A stretch of DNA of 8,196 nt, taken from positions 1 through 8,196 of the forward strand of contig JACMKY010000400.1 in NCBI GenBank assembly GCA_014379925.1, read 5' to 3'. The notes under the pieces were generated by a model. The model ran no database searches. It was given only the letters and a program-made list of their open reading frames with translations, and had not been told where the DNA came from. Positions 1 through 6,666 of the stretch are shown here, piece after piece. Position numbers and translations under genes: made by a program. Source of the stretch: Cytophagales bacterium. GTDB lineage: Bacteria; Bacteroidota; Bacteroidia; Cytophagales; ES-bin-26. How positions within the stretch are numbered: position 1 is the stretch's first letter; each line of letters starts with the position of its first letter.

Positions 1-171
1 GAATTATCCGGTGAAATGTCCCTCTGGTTTCTCCTGAGAAGATCCGGTGAGCACATTGGTTACGTGAAAAAAGCGTTTAACATAAACATCCCAAACGGAA
101 AAGACATATTGCCAATCCCGCAACAGGTGATCTTGGACAATTCAACCGTAAAACAGAATCCTGGTTACTAA
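1..171 (+). CDS. SusD/RagB-family nutrient-binding outer-membrane lipoprotein, C-terminal fragment
   Basis: Frame 1 is open from the first base to a TAA at 169-171, giving the last 56 residues of a protein that starts outside the window. Near the end it has LPIPQ, then a short spacer, and it finishes in QNPGY. This is the usual closing pattern of SusD/RagB proteins (LPIPQ.EI..N..L.QNPGY). The upstream ELSGE...W.LLRR.GE segment fits the family's conserved E-rich/W..LRR region before it. SusD proteins are surface lipoproteins that pair with a SusC TonB-dependent transporter to capture glycans or other nutrients, so a susC-like gene is expected just upstream, outside the window. The N-terminal lipobox cannot be seen. 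The family call rests on the C-terminal signature only, but that signature is distinctive. Confidence 0.8.
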   Translation, partial: ELSGEMSLWFLLRRSGEHIGYVKKAFNINIPNGKDILPIPQQVILDNSTVKQNPGY

Positions 172-210
172 AAGATACTTTTTGACGGTGTTGGTGCAAG
201 ACGGAAAGTG

Positions 211-243
211 ACGAGGGCTTTGTATATATTACGAAGCCCTCGT
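211..243 (+). terminator. Hairpin after the SusD-like gene, possible terminator
   Basis: A perfect 10-bp inverted repeat (ACGAGGGCTT at 211-220 and AAGCCCTCGT at 234-243) lies 40 bp after the SusD-like stop codon. In RNA the stem can continue inward through a U-G wobble and three more pairs, leaving a five-base loop (225-229). No T-run follows the right arm, so it is not a textbook rho-independent terminator. Its position just past a gene end, before an unrelated secreted-protein gene, still makes transcription ending or 3'-end protection the likeliest role. Confidence 0.5.
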
Positions 244-298
244 TGCGTAACTGAAACCCGCTTGTTATTTATCCGCCCCTTACCCAACCTTTTCACCC

Positions 299-760
299 AT
301 GAAAGCATTTGTCATTGCCGCGTGGCTGCTGCTGGTCACTTTTCAACTCGGTTTCGGACAGGTCCGCGACAGTCACCGCGCGGCCGCGGAGGCGATGCTG
401 GTCGCTACTCAGGCGGAAAACAATTTCGACGCCTCCATTGACCAGCTGCTGGCCCAGCAGGTTGGCCAAAACCCAGGTATGAAAGATTACGAAGGGGTTA
501 TGAAAACATTTTTTGCCAAATACATGAGTTGGAATGCCTTGAAGGAAGAAATGACCAAACTTTACACGGACGAATTCTCGGAGGAGGAACTGAAGAAACT
601 TACGGTTTTCTACCAGACGGACGTAGGCAAGAAAATGGTTGCTAAGCAAACGGTGATCTTGCAAAAAAGCATGGCGCTGGGTCAGCAGTTGGTACGGAGC
701 CACATGCCCGAACTGCAAGAGGCGATCCAGAAGCGTCGGGAAGAACTGGAAAAGAAGTAA
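299..760 (+). CDS. Secreted DUF2059 domain protein
   Basis: A 153-residue protein. Residues 1-20 form a signal peptide (one Lys, a hydrophobic stretch, then GFGQ), so export to the periplasm is expected. The mature part is helical and charged. Residues about 78-137 match the DUF2059 pattern: W...K.E....Y...FSEEELK.L..FY.T..GKK...K...I......LGQQL. A short Lys/Glu-rich tail follows. DUF2059 proteins are common in Gram-negative bacteria, and no reaction or partner has been assigned that I can rely on. ATG 299 is chosen because the signal peptide begins there; no clear Shine-Dalgarno is present, as is normal in Bacteroidota. The gene lies between a hairpin (211-243) and dps 93 bp downstream. The frame is shadowed by an antisense reading frame, which I discount. 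Confidence 0.88.
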   Translation: MKAFVIAAWLLLVTFQLGFGQVRDSHRAAAEAMLVATQAENNFDASIDQLLAQQVGQNPGMKDYEGVMKTFFAKYMSWNALKEEMTKLYTDEFSEEELKKLTVFYQTDVGKKMVAKQTVILQKSMALGQQLVRSHMPELQEAIQKRREELEKK

Positions 761-762
761 CC

Positions 763-794
763 TTTGCCGTCGGGATTTTTCTTTGGGCGGCAAA
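763..794 (+). terminator. Weak hairpin between the DUF2059 gene and dps
   Basis: TTTGCCG (763-769) and CGGCAAA (788-794) form a 7-bp inverted repeat starting two bases after the DUF2059 stop. A wobble and one further pair can be added inside, leaving a loop of about 14 bases that itself contains T-runs. No T-tract follows the right arm, so it could be a weak terminator or attenuating structure between two co-oriented genes, or chance. Confidence 0.3.
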
Positions 795-853
795 CCTAAC
801 CCAATTCCTTTTCCGTTCGTTAAACACCGTCGAACAACCTACCCATCATTGCC

Positions 854-1408
854 ATGAGCCAGAACGGAAAGAAGCCGGAAGAATTGAACCAGATTGGTCT
901 GGGAATCAAGCAAATCGAACCGATTGCGATTGCGTTGAACGAATTGATTTCCGAGTATCAGATCCACTACCAGAACATGCTCGGCTTTCACTGGAACGTG
1001 AAGGGCCGCCGGTTTTTCGAATTGCACGAGCAGTTCGAGAAACTCTACAACATTGCCAAGGAAACGGTGGATGAAATTGCGGAACGAATCCTGACTTTGG
1101 GATTTACTCCCTTTCACACCATGACTGATTACCTGGAAACGGCGAGGGTACAGCAGATTAAGGAAGCCCGGAACCTGAGCAACGACCAGGAGATTGTCCG
1201 CTACATTGTGGGCGACCTGCGGGCTTTGCTGGAAAAAGAGCGCGATATCCACGCCTTGGCCAGCGACGTAAAAGACATTGGAACGTATCACCAACTGGAA
1301 GACTACATTTCCCAACAGGAGAAAACCATCTGGATGCTCAACTCGTGGTTGAACAAGCAATCCATTAACTTGGACGAAGAGGTTACCGCTGCCCAACGGG
1401 CCTCCTGA
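854..1408 (+). CDS. dps: Dps family DNA-protecting ferritin
   Basis: A 184-residue Dps/ferritin-like protein. It is expected to form a cytoplasmic 12-subunit shell that oxidises Fe(II), typically with hydrogen peroxide, stores the iron and shields DNA from oxidative damage. The ferroxidase signature is clear: H46 in the HWNVKG motif, H58, D73 and E77, with the same spacing as His51, His63, Asp78 and Glu82 of E. coli Dps. The position equivalent to E. coli Asp67 is Glu62, a conservative change. The segment ELHEQFEKLY...VDEIAERI is diagnostic. The N-terminus (MSQNGKKPEE) carries two lysines and the C-terminal tail is short, so DNA binding through the tails is possible but not shown. ATG 854 gives the usual N-terminal length. 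It is 93 bp after the DUF2059 gene on the same strand and ends at a strong terminator. No recognisable OxyR or PerR site was seen. Confidence 0.95.
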   Translation: MSQNGKKPEELNQIGLGIKQIEPIAIALNELISEYQIHYQNMLGFHWNVKGRRFFELHEQFEKLYNIAKETVDEIAERILTLGFTPFHTMTDYLETARVQQIKEARNLSNDQEIVRYIVGDLRALLEKERDIHALASDVKDIGTYHQLEDYISQQEKTIWMLNSWLNKQSINLDEEVTAAQRAS

Positions 1409-1434
1409 AACGCGTGAATCGTGAATAAGTTGAG

Positions 1435-1473
1435 AAGCCGACCTGCTTTCCAATGAGCAGGTCGGCTTTTTTT
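1435..1473 (+). terminator. Intrinsic terminator of dps
   Basis: A perfect 13-bp stem (left arm 1435-1447 beginning AAGCCGACC, right arm 1456-1468) with an eight-base loop TTCCAATG is followed by seven T residues (1467-1473, two of them within the stem). It lies 26 bp past the dps stop. The stem also sits 3' of the convergent - strand gene at 1496-1882. It has no good T-run in that direction, so any effect on that gene would be weaker. Confidence 0.93.
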
Positions 1474-1495
1474 CTTTCCAGTGGTGGATTGGTTG

Positions 1496-1882
1496 CTACT
1501 CCGTTTTATCGACGGTGGCGTCTTCCGCCTCGGGTGCGGGCTGGGCCACGGGCGGATTAATTTCCCGGGCGGGTTTTACGCTGGGTTTCTCCGGAGAAGT
1601 CTGAGCGACGGCCGCCGCGGGCACCGGGGTTGGCCTTTCAGTTTTCGCGGTCGGTTTACCGGCTTTCTTGGTCTTCTTGGCGGCTTTATCCGACGTTTTT
1701 TTCTTCTTCTCGGCGTCCTTGTTCAGGAGCCCCGTAAACTTCTTGGCGATTTTCTTGGCCGCATTCTTCACGGACTTTTTCACTTTGACTGCTTTCTTGC
1801 TGTCCAACTCGTGCAGTACTTCGTGCAACTTATCCGCAATTCGGGTGGCGAGTTCTTTGGTGCTACTTTTGGTGGTTTTCAT
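1496..1882 (-). CDS. Small lysine-rich histone-H1-like protein
   Basis: A 128-residue protein of unusual composition: 29 Lys and 3 Arg against 16 acidic residues, a net charge near +16. Three zones are visible. Residues 1-25 can form an amphipathic helix (ELATRIADKLHEVLHEL). Residues about 28-80 are Lys/Ala-rich with repeated KK and AKK steps, as in histone H1 tails and bacterial Hc1-like proteins. Residues 81-128 are Pro/Ala-rich and end in an acidic tail (PEAEDATVDKTE). The composition suggests a nucleic-acid-binding, partly disordered protein, perhaps nucleoid-associated. This is inference from composition, since low-complexity similarity is weak evidence of homology. It follows the methyltransferase gene on the same strand after 77 bp and could be co-transcribed with it. 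It is convergent with dps. A ribosome-associated or RNA-binding role is an alternative. Confidence 0.75.
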   Translation of the reverse strand: MKTTKSSTKELATRIADKLHEVLHELDSKKAVKVKKSVKNAAKKIAKKFTGLLNKDAEKKKKTSDKAAKKTKKAGKPTAKTERPTPVPAAAVAQTSPEKPSVKPAREINPPVAQPAPEAEDATVDKTE

Positions 1883-1959
1883 ACATCGAGTTTAAGTTTC
1901 GAATAAGATTAAAAAGGGAGCAACCCGAAATGGTGAAACCGAACACAAATCAGTCGCCA

Positions 1960-2484
1960 TCAACACTTTTGAACGAAATCCCAACACACGATGCCAATGC
2001 TGACGGCGATGTTCAGGGAGTGTTTGGTGCCAAACTGAGGAATTTCCACGCAGGCATCGGCCATCGCCACTACTTCTTCTTCCACGCCAAATACTTCGTT
2101 GCCGAACACAAAACCGTACCTGGTGTACGGCGCGGGCTGGAATTGTTGGAGAGAAACGCTCCGATCGGCTTGTTCTACTGCCACTACGGTCCAGCCTTCC
2201 GCTTTCAGGCGTTGCACCAAAGTCACCACGTTGCCCGCGTATTCCCACGCCACGGACTCAGTTGCGCCCAACGCGGTTTTTTGGATTTCGCGGTGAGGCG
2301 GGGTTCCAGTGATGCCGCAGAGATACAGCTTAGCGGCTAGAAAAGCATCCGCCGTGCGAAAGGCCGAACCGACGTTGTGCATGCTGCGCACGTTGTCCAG
2401 GATCAGCACAAACGGGTTTTTTTCCTTATTTTTGAATTCCTCAACCGAAATCCGGTTCAGTTCTTCATTCTGCAACTTACGCAT
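1960..2484 (-). CDS. TrmH/SpoU family RNA 2'-O-ribose methyltransferase
   Basis: A 174-residue SPOUT-class enzyme that uses S-adenosylmethionine to methylate a ribose 2'-OH in tRNA or rRNA. All three family motifs are present. Motif 1 is NVRSMHNVGSAFRTADAF at residues 31-48, with N37, G39 and the catalytic-type R43. Motif 2 is VFGNEVFGVEEE at about 126-137. Motif 3 is IPQFGTKHSLNIAVSIGIV at about 148-166, including the SLN core, which builds the trefoil-knot cofactor site. It lacks the N-terminal L30e-like substrate-binding domain of the longer RlmB-type members, so it is a minimal SpoU protein like many tRNA Gm18 methyltransferases. The exact target nucleotide cannot be told from sequence. 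ATG 2484 gives a standard short N-terminus. It is divergent from mutS across a 155-bp repeat-containing spacer and lies upstream of the H1-like gene on its own strand. Confidence 0.9.
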   Translation of the reverse strand: MRKLQNEELNRISVEEFKNKEKNPFVLILDNVRSMHNVGSAFRTADAFLAAKLYLCGITGTPPHREIQKTALGATESVAWEYAGNVVTLVQRLKAEGWTVVAVEQADRSVSLQQFQPAPYTRYGFVFGNEVFGVEEEVVAMADACVEIPQFGTKHSLNIAVSIGIVCWDFVQKC

Positions 2485-2490
2485 AAATGG

Positions 2491-2518
2491 GAATGACGAA
2501 TGGAGAATGACGAATGAT
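2491..2518 (+). repeat. Four tandem GAATGAN-type heptamers
   Basis: Four consecutive 7-base units occur: GAATGAC, GAATGGA, GAATGAC, GAATGAT. Units 1 and 3 are identical, and GAATGACGAATG recurs exactly with a 14-base period. The array begins six bases upstream of the methyltransferase start codon (on the other strand), so it falls in that gene's 5' leader. Similar units in opposite orientation occur at 2603-2630. I see this directly; the function is unknown. Confidence 0.8.
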
Positions 2519-2570
2519 TACCCGTTCCCTTCGATAGCCCGTGATTGCTACTCAAGAAATCATTTTCAAT

Positions 2571-2590
2571 AGCGGAGGGTACTGTCCGCT
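2571..2590. other. Short inverted repeat in the divergent spacer
   Basis: AGCGGA (2571-2576) and TCCGCT (2585-2590) can form a 6-bp hairpin with an eight-base loop, placed between the two heptamer arrays. It is followed on the + strand by TATTTTG. It could be an operator-like dyad or a weak structure; the stem is short enough to be chance. Confidence 0.25.
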
Positions 2591-2602
2591 TATTTTGTCC
2601 AT

Positions 2603-2630
2603 TTGATCATTCATCCACGATTAGTCATTC
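2603..2630 (-). repeat. Degenerate heptamer array in inverse orientation upstream of mutS
   Basis: Read on the - strand, this stretch gives GAATGAC, TAATCGT, GGATGAA, TGATCAA, a decayed version of the heptamers at 2491-2518. GTCATTC at 2624-2630 and ATCATTC at 2606-2612 are exact reverse complements of GAATGAC at 2505-2511 and GAATGAT at 2512-2518. The two arrays could therefore pair in single-stranded DNA or RNA across a loop of about 87 bases. The array ends about nine bases before the GTG start of mutS. Confidence 0.55.
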
Positions 2631-2639
2631 ACCGTTAAA

Positions 2640-5390
2640 GTGAACAAAAGTAGGCAAAATTCTCCGACGGCGGACAAGAACCAGGCGAATATGCCGGGCA
2701 ACACGCCGCTGTCGAAGCAGTACAACGCCATCAAAGCCAAGCATCCGGGGGCGATGTTGTTGTTTCGGGTGGGTGATTTCTACGAAACGTTCGGCGAGGA
2801 TGCCGTCAAGGCCAGCAAAATTCTGGGCATCACCCTCACCAAACGGGGCAACGGCACCGAAGCCGAAACGGCCCTGGCGGGCTTTCCGCACCACGCCCTG
2901 GACAACCACCTGCCCAAGTTGGTGCGGGCGGGCCAGCGCGTGGCCATCTGCGACCAACTCGAAGATCCCAAACTGGCCCAGGGCATCGTCAAACGCGGCG
3001 TAACGGAATTGGTGACGCCGGGCGTTTCGTTCAACGACAACGTGCTGGAAACCAAACAGAACAACTACCTCGCTGCCATTCACCTGACCAAAGACAACCT
3101 GGGCATTTCCTTCCTGGACGCGTCTACCGGCGAATTTTTCACCTCCCAGGGAAGCACCAGTTACATCGAGAAACTCCTGCAAAGTTTCAACCCGGCCGAA
3201 GTGCTGTTCTGCAAGAAACAACGCCACGAATTCAACGCCCTCTTCGGCGACAAGTTCCATACTTACCAACTGGAAGACTGGGTGTTTACCCACGATTTCG
3301 CCTACCAGTCGCTCACCCAGCACTTCCAGACTAACTCCCTCAAGGGGTTTGGCATCGAAAGCATGCCGGAAGGAATCATTTCGGCGGGGGCAATCCTGCA
3401 CTACCTGAGCGAAACCGAGCACAAGGAAATCCGGCACATTTCGAGTATTGCCCGCCTGGAGGAAGACCGCTACGTGTGGCTCGACCGGTTTACCATTCGC
3501 AACCTCGAACTGGTTTCGGCCCAGCAGGAAAGTGGCGTGCCGCTCATCGGAGTGATGGACCAAACGGTCACGCCAATGGGCGCCCGGCTGATGCGGAAGT
3601 GGCTGGTGTTGCCCCTCAAAGAAAAAGCGCCGATTGATGAACGCCTCAACACGGTGTCTTTCTTTACGCAACAGCCCGAAATCCTTGAAAATCTGTTGCA
3701 ATACCTTCGCTCAATGGGTGATCTGGAACGGCTGATTTCCAAGGTGGCCGTGCGGCGTGTCAATCCCCGGGAATTGTTGCAGTTGAAGAAAGCGCTGCAG
3801 AACGTGGTTCCCATCAAGCACCTGTTGCAGGCAGTAGCGGCGGCGGAAGAATCGGTGCCGCCCGCCGGGCTCAAAAGGTACGCCGACCAGTTGAATGCCT
3901 GCGAATTGCTGTTGCAGAAGATCGAAAACGAACTGCGCGAAGATCCGCCCCTGCTGACCAATGGGGGCGGGATGATTAAGTCGGGCGTCCACGCGGAGTT
4001 GGACGAACTGCATCGTTTGGCCTACTCGGGCAAAGACTACCTGGCGCAGTTGGAGAAGCGCGAAATTCAGCGGACGGGCATTGGCTCGTTGAAAGTGGCC
4101 TTCAACAAGGTGTTCGGCTACTACCTGGAAGTGACCAACGCCCACAAGGACAAGGTGCCGACCGACTGGATCCGTAAGCAGACCCTGGTGAACGCCGAAC
4201 GCTACATCACCGAGGAACTGAAGGTATACGAAGAAAAGATTACGAATGCGGAAGAGCGGTTGTTCGCCATCGAGCAGGGACTCTTCAATGACTTGGTGAT
4301 CATGGCCGCGGAGTACGTAACCCCGGTTCAGCAGAACGCCCGGATTCTGGCGCGGCTCGACTGCCTGGCCTCCTTTGCCCGCGTGGCCGTCAAGCACCGC
4401 TACGTCCGTCCCTCGGTCAACGACGGGCGGGCGATCCGCATCGAGGAGGGCCGCCACCCCGTGATCGAGCGCCAACTGCCGCCGGGCGAAAGCTACGTGC
4501 CCAACGATACGTTTCTCGACGACGAAACCCAGCAGGTCATCATCATCACCGGACCCAACATGGCCGGTAAGTCGGCCCTGCTTCGGCAAGTGGCCCTGAT
4601 CGTGCTGATGGCGCAGATGGGCAGCTTCGTGCCCGCCAAGGCGGCCGACGTCGGGATGGTGGACAAAATCTTCACCCGCGTGGGCGCGTCGGACAACCTC
4701 TCGAAGGGCGAGTCGACCTTCATGGTGGAGATGACCGAGACGGCCAGCATTCTCAATAACCTCAGCGACCGCAGCCTGGTGCTGATGGACGAGATCGGGC
4801 GCGGCACGAGTACCTACGACGGCATCTCCATTGCGTGGTCCATCGTGGAATACCTGCACAACCACCCGAAGCACCGCGCCAAGACGTTGTTTGCTACGCA
4901 CTACCACGAACTGAACCAATTGGCCGCCGACCTTCCCCGGGTGAAAAACTACAATGTGTCGGTGAAGGAGGTGGGTAACAAGGTCATTTTCATGCGGAAG
5001 CTGAAGGAAGGCGGCAGCGAACACAGCTTCGGCATCCACGTGGCGCAAATGGCGGGCATCCCCAACCCGGTAGTGACGCGGGCCAACGAAATTATGCATC
5101 ACCTGGAAAAGCGGGACAACGCTTCGGGAAACGCCGGATCGGACCCTCATCCGTCGGGGGAGGGAAGTATTGCCCAAGGAAAGATTGGCCCGGACCAAGC
5201 CCACCAGCCGAACGGCGAGGCGTTGCGCAACATTCCCAAGAACAACTACCAGCTCAAGGTCTTCGAAGCCAGCAACCCGAAGTTCGAAAAAGTGGCGCAA
5301 CTGCTCCGTCACCTGGACATCAACGCGACCACGCCAATGGAGGCGTTGCTGAAGCTAAGTGAGGTGAAGCGGGTGTTGGATGCTTCATAG
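2640..5390 (+). CDS. mutS: DNA mismatch repair protein MutS
   Basis: A 916-residue MutS that recognises base mismatches and small loops and starts mismatch repair with MutL. The mismatch-reading F-x-E motif is F47-Y48-E49 in GDFYETF. The connector and lever/core region follow, with the conserved DQTVTPMGARLMRKWL..PL near residue 303. The ATPase domain has Walker A GPNMAGKS at 638-645, the ST.MVEM motif, Walker B ending D717-E718 in LMDEIGRGTSTYDG, and FATHYHEL at 751-758. A hydrophilic Gly/Pro-rich linker (about 826-869) precedes a final helical module ending TPMEALLKLSEVKRVL, as expected for a full-length MutS. The GTG at 2640 gives a polar 17-residue leader; an ATG at 2691 (residue 18, before PGNTPLSKQYN) is an equally plausible start and would give 899 residues. 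The gene is intact, so no mutator phenotype is implied. It is divergent from the methyltransferase gene and followed after 104 bp by the FAD oxidoreductase. Confidence 0.97.
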   Translation: MNKSRQNSPTADKNQANMPGNTPLSKQYNAIKAKHPGAMLLFRVGDFYETFGEDAVKASKILGITLTKRGNGTEAETALAGFPHHALDNHLPKLVRAGQRVAICDQLEDPKLAQGIVKRGVTELVTPGVSFNDNVLETKQNNYLAAIHLTKDNLGISFLDASTGEFFTSQGSTSYIEKLLQSFNPAEVLFCKKQRHEFNALFGDKFHTYQLEDWVFTHDFAYQSLTQHFQTNSLKGFGIESMPEGIISAGAILHYLSETEHKEIRHISSIARLEEDRYVWLDRFTIRNLELVSAQQESGVPLIGVMDQTVTPMGARLMRKWLVLPLKEKAPIDERLNTVSFFTQQPEILENLLQYLRSMGDLERLISKVAVRRVNPRELLQLKKALQNVVPIKHLLQAVAAAEESVPPAGLKRYADQLNACELLLQKIENELREDPPLLTNGGGMIKSGVHAELDELHRLAYSGKDYLAQLEKREIQRTGIGSLKVAFNKVFGYYLEVTNAHKDKVPTDWIRKQTLVNAERYITEELKVYEEKITNAEERLFAIEQGLFNDLVIMAAEYVTPVQQNARILARLDCLASFARVAVKHRYVRPSVNDGRAIRIEEGRHPVIERQLPPGESYVPNDTFLDDETQQVIIITGPNMAGKSALLRQVALIVLMAQMGSFVPAKAADVGMVDKIFTRVGASDNLSKGESTFMVEMTETASILNNLSDRSLVLMDEIGRGTSTYDGISIAWSIVEYLHNHPKHRAKTLFATHYHELNQLAADLPRVKNYNVSVKEVGNKVIFMRKLKEGGSEHSFGIHVAQMAGIPNPVVTRANEIMHHLEKRDNASGNAGSDPHPSGEGSIAQGKIGPDQAHQPNGEALRNIPKNNYQLKVFEASNPKFEKVAQLLRHLDINATTPMEALLKLSEVKRVLDAS

Positions 5391-5494
5391 TAGTCGTGAG
5401 CCATCAGCAGTGCCGCGCATTGCCAATTAGCTAGCCAAGTAAACAAGAAGTGTCGATTGTTTCCAGCTACGCGCTTAGAAGAACGCACCCACAA

Positions 5495-6607
5495 ATGAAC
5501 GACGTACTCATCATCGGCGGCGGCTTGGCTGGTTTGGTCAGTGCTTTGCAACTGGCCAGGGCGGGCTTGCGGGTGGGGGTGATCGAGAAGAAAACGTATC
5601 CTTTCCACCGGGTTTGTGGCGAATACCTCTCCAACGAGGTGTTGCCCTTCGTGCAGTCGCTGGGCGTGGACCTGGATCGTCTGCAACCCGCGCGCATCAC
5701 CCGGTTCCAACTCACTTCCCCCACCGGCAAGCGACTCGACCTGCCGCTCGACCTGGGCGGCTTCGGCCTCAGTCGCTACGCGCTCGACGAGGAACTGTAC
5801 CGGATGGCAACGGCCGCCGGAGCAACGTTCCAGTTGGGGAAATCGGTGGAGAAGGTAATCTTCGAAAACGATGCCTTTTCGGTGACGCTTTCCGACGGTT
5901 CGGTGGGGGAGAGTAAACTGGTGATCGGCGCCTTTGGCAAGCGCTCCCGCCTGGATAAGCAATTGGATCGGGCCTTTATCCGGCAGCATTCTCCTTACGT
6001 AGGAGTGAAGTACCACGTCCGCCACGATTTTCCCAAGAACCTGATCGCCCTGCATAATTTCAAGGACGGCTACTGCGGTATTTCCGCGATTGAAAACGAG
6101 AAGTACTGCCTTTGTTACCTGACCACCCGCGAAAACCTCCGCCAGCACGGCCACATCGAAGCCATGGAAGAAGCGGTGCTTCACCGGAATCCGCACCTGA
6201 AACGGATCTTCACCGAAGCCCAATTCCTGTACGACAAACCGGAAGTCATCAACGAGATTTCGTTTGCCCCCAAGCAAGCCGTCGAAAACCACGTGCTCAT
6301 GGCCGGGGATGCGGCCGGGCTGATCACGCCGCTGTGCGGCAACGGGATGGCGATGGCCATTCACGCCGCGCAGATCCTGTCTTTGCTGGTGGTTCGCTAT
6401 TACCGCGGTGAACTCGACCGCCCCGCGTTGGAGCGTGCGTACCGGTGGCAATGGCAGTCCAATTTTGCCCGTCGGCTTTGGGTGGGCCGCCGGGTGCAGC
6501 GACTTTTCGGCGACGAGTGGCTCTCCGAGTCCACCGTACGCTTTTTCAACCAAGCCAAGCCGCTGGCAAGATTGCTGGTAAAACAGACGCACGGGAAGCC
6601 GTTTTGA
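5495..6607 (+). CDS. FAD-dependent oxidoreductase, geranylgeranyl-reductase type
   Basis: A flavoprotein of 370 residues from ATG 5495. The dinucleotide-binding fold opens at the N-terminus with VLIIGGGLAGL (GxGxxG at 8-13) and ends its second strand at E31. RVCGEYLSNEV (39-49), with a conserved-looking CGE, follows. The third FAD motif is MAGDAAGLITPLCGNGMAMAI at 269 onward, D272 contacting the FAD ribityl chain. This arrangement is that of the geranylgeranyl reductase / PHBH-like monooxygenase superfamily, which reduces isoprenoid double bonds or oxidises small aromatic or polyketide substrates. The substrate is unknown here. I recall related Bacteroidota enzymes beside type III polyketide synthase genes, but no such partner is in this window. 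A GTG at 5450 would add 15 residues (MSIVSSYALRRTHPQ) that do not fit the family; the ATG begins right at the nucleotide-binding strand. It follows mutS by 104 bp and may or may not share its transcript. Confidence 0.87.
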   Translation: MNDVLIIGGGLAGLVSALQLARAGLRVGVIEKKTYPFHRVCGEYLSNEVLPFVQSLGVDLDRLQPARITRFQLTSPTGKRLDLPLDLGGFGLSRYALDEELYRMATAAGATFQLGKSVEKVIFENDAFSVTLSDGSVGESKLVIGAFGKRSRLDKQLDRAFIRQHSPYVGVKYHVRHDFPKNLIALHNFKDGYCGISAIENEKYCLCYLTTRENLRQHGHIEAMEEAVLHRNPHLKRIFTEAQFLYDKPEVINEISFAPKQAVENHVLMAGDAAGLITPLCGNGMAMAIHAAQILSLLVVRYYRGELDRPALERAYRWQWQSNFARRLWVGRRVQRLFGDEWLSESTVRFFNQAKPLARLLVKQTHGKPF

Positions 6608-6620
6608 GCAGCTCGACCAA

Positions 6621-6666
6621 GGCTCCCCGGGGTGGGAAAAACGGGCAACGGGTACCCCACCCAGCC
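6621..6666. repeat. GC-rich imperfect palindrome downstream of the oxidoreductase
   Basis: GGCT (6621-6624) and GGGTGGG (6630-6636) pair with CCCACCC (6656-6662) and AGCC (6663-6666), with a five-base bulge on the left arm. The 19-base interior holds AAAAA and the palindrome GGGTACCC (6650-6657). A second palindrome, CCCCGGGG (6625-6632), overlaps the left arm, so alternative folds are possible. It begins 13 bp after the stop codon. There is no T-run after either arm, so it may be a structured 3' end or a REP-like extragenic element. Confidence 0.5.

Noticed and set aside
176..184. TACTTTTTG resembling a -7 promoter element just after the SusD-like stop
   Set aside because: Spacing is one base too long for TAnnTTTG and a hairpin follows directly downstream, so it is unlikely to drive the next gene.
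1481..1906. 141-codon + strand frame opposite the H1-like gene
   Set aside because: Phe/Gly/Leu-rich product is what the complement of Lys/Ala/Pro codons produces. The - strand frame has a coherent histone-like composition and a sensible ATG.
2591..2597. TATTTTG as a possible mutS promoter element
   Set aside because: One T short of the TAnnTTTG consensus and no TTG at the -33 distance.
2491..2630. CRISPR array or attachment site in the repeat-bearing spacer
   Set aside because: Repeats are 7-base tandem units with no unique spacers, no cas genes, and no integrase nearby.
2625..3701. 358-codon open frame on the - strand, antisense to the 5' half of mutS
   Set aside because: Complete overlap with conserved MutS domains and typical antisense composition.
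3711..5312. 533-codon open frame on the - strand, antisense to mutS
   Set aside because: It lies wholly inside the intact mutS gene, has no recognisable motifs, and is rich in His/Val/Arg/Gln as expected from reading the reverse complement of a GC-rich gene.
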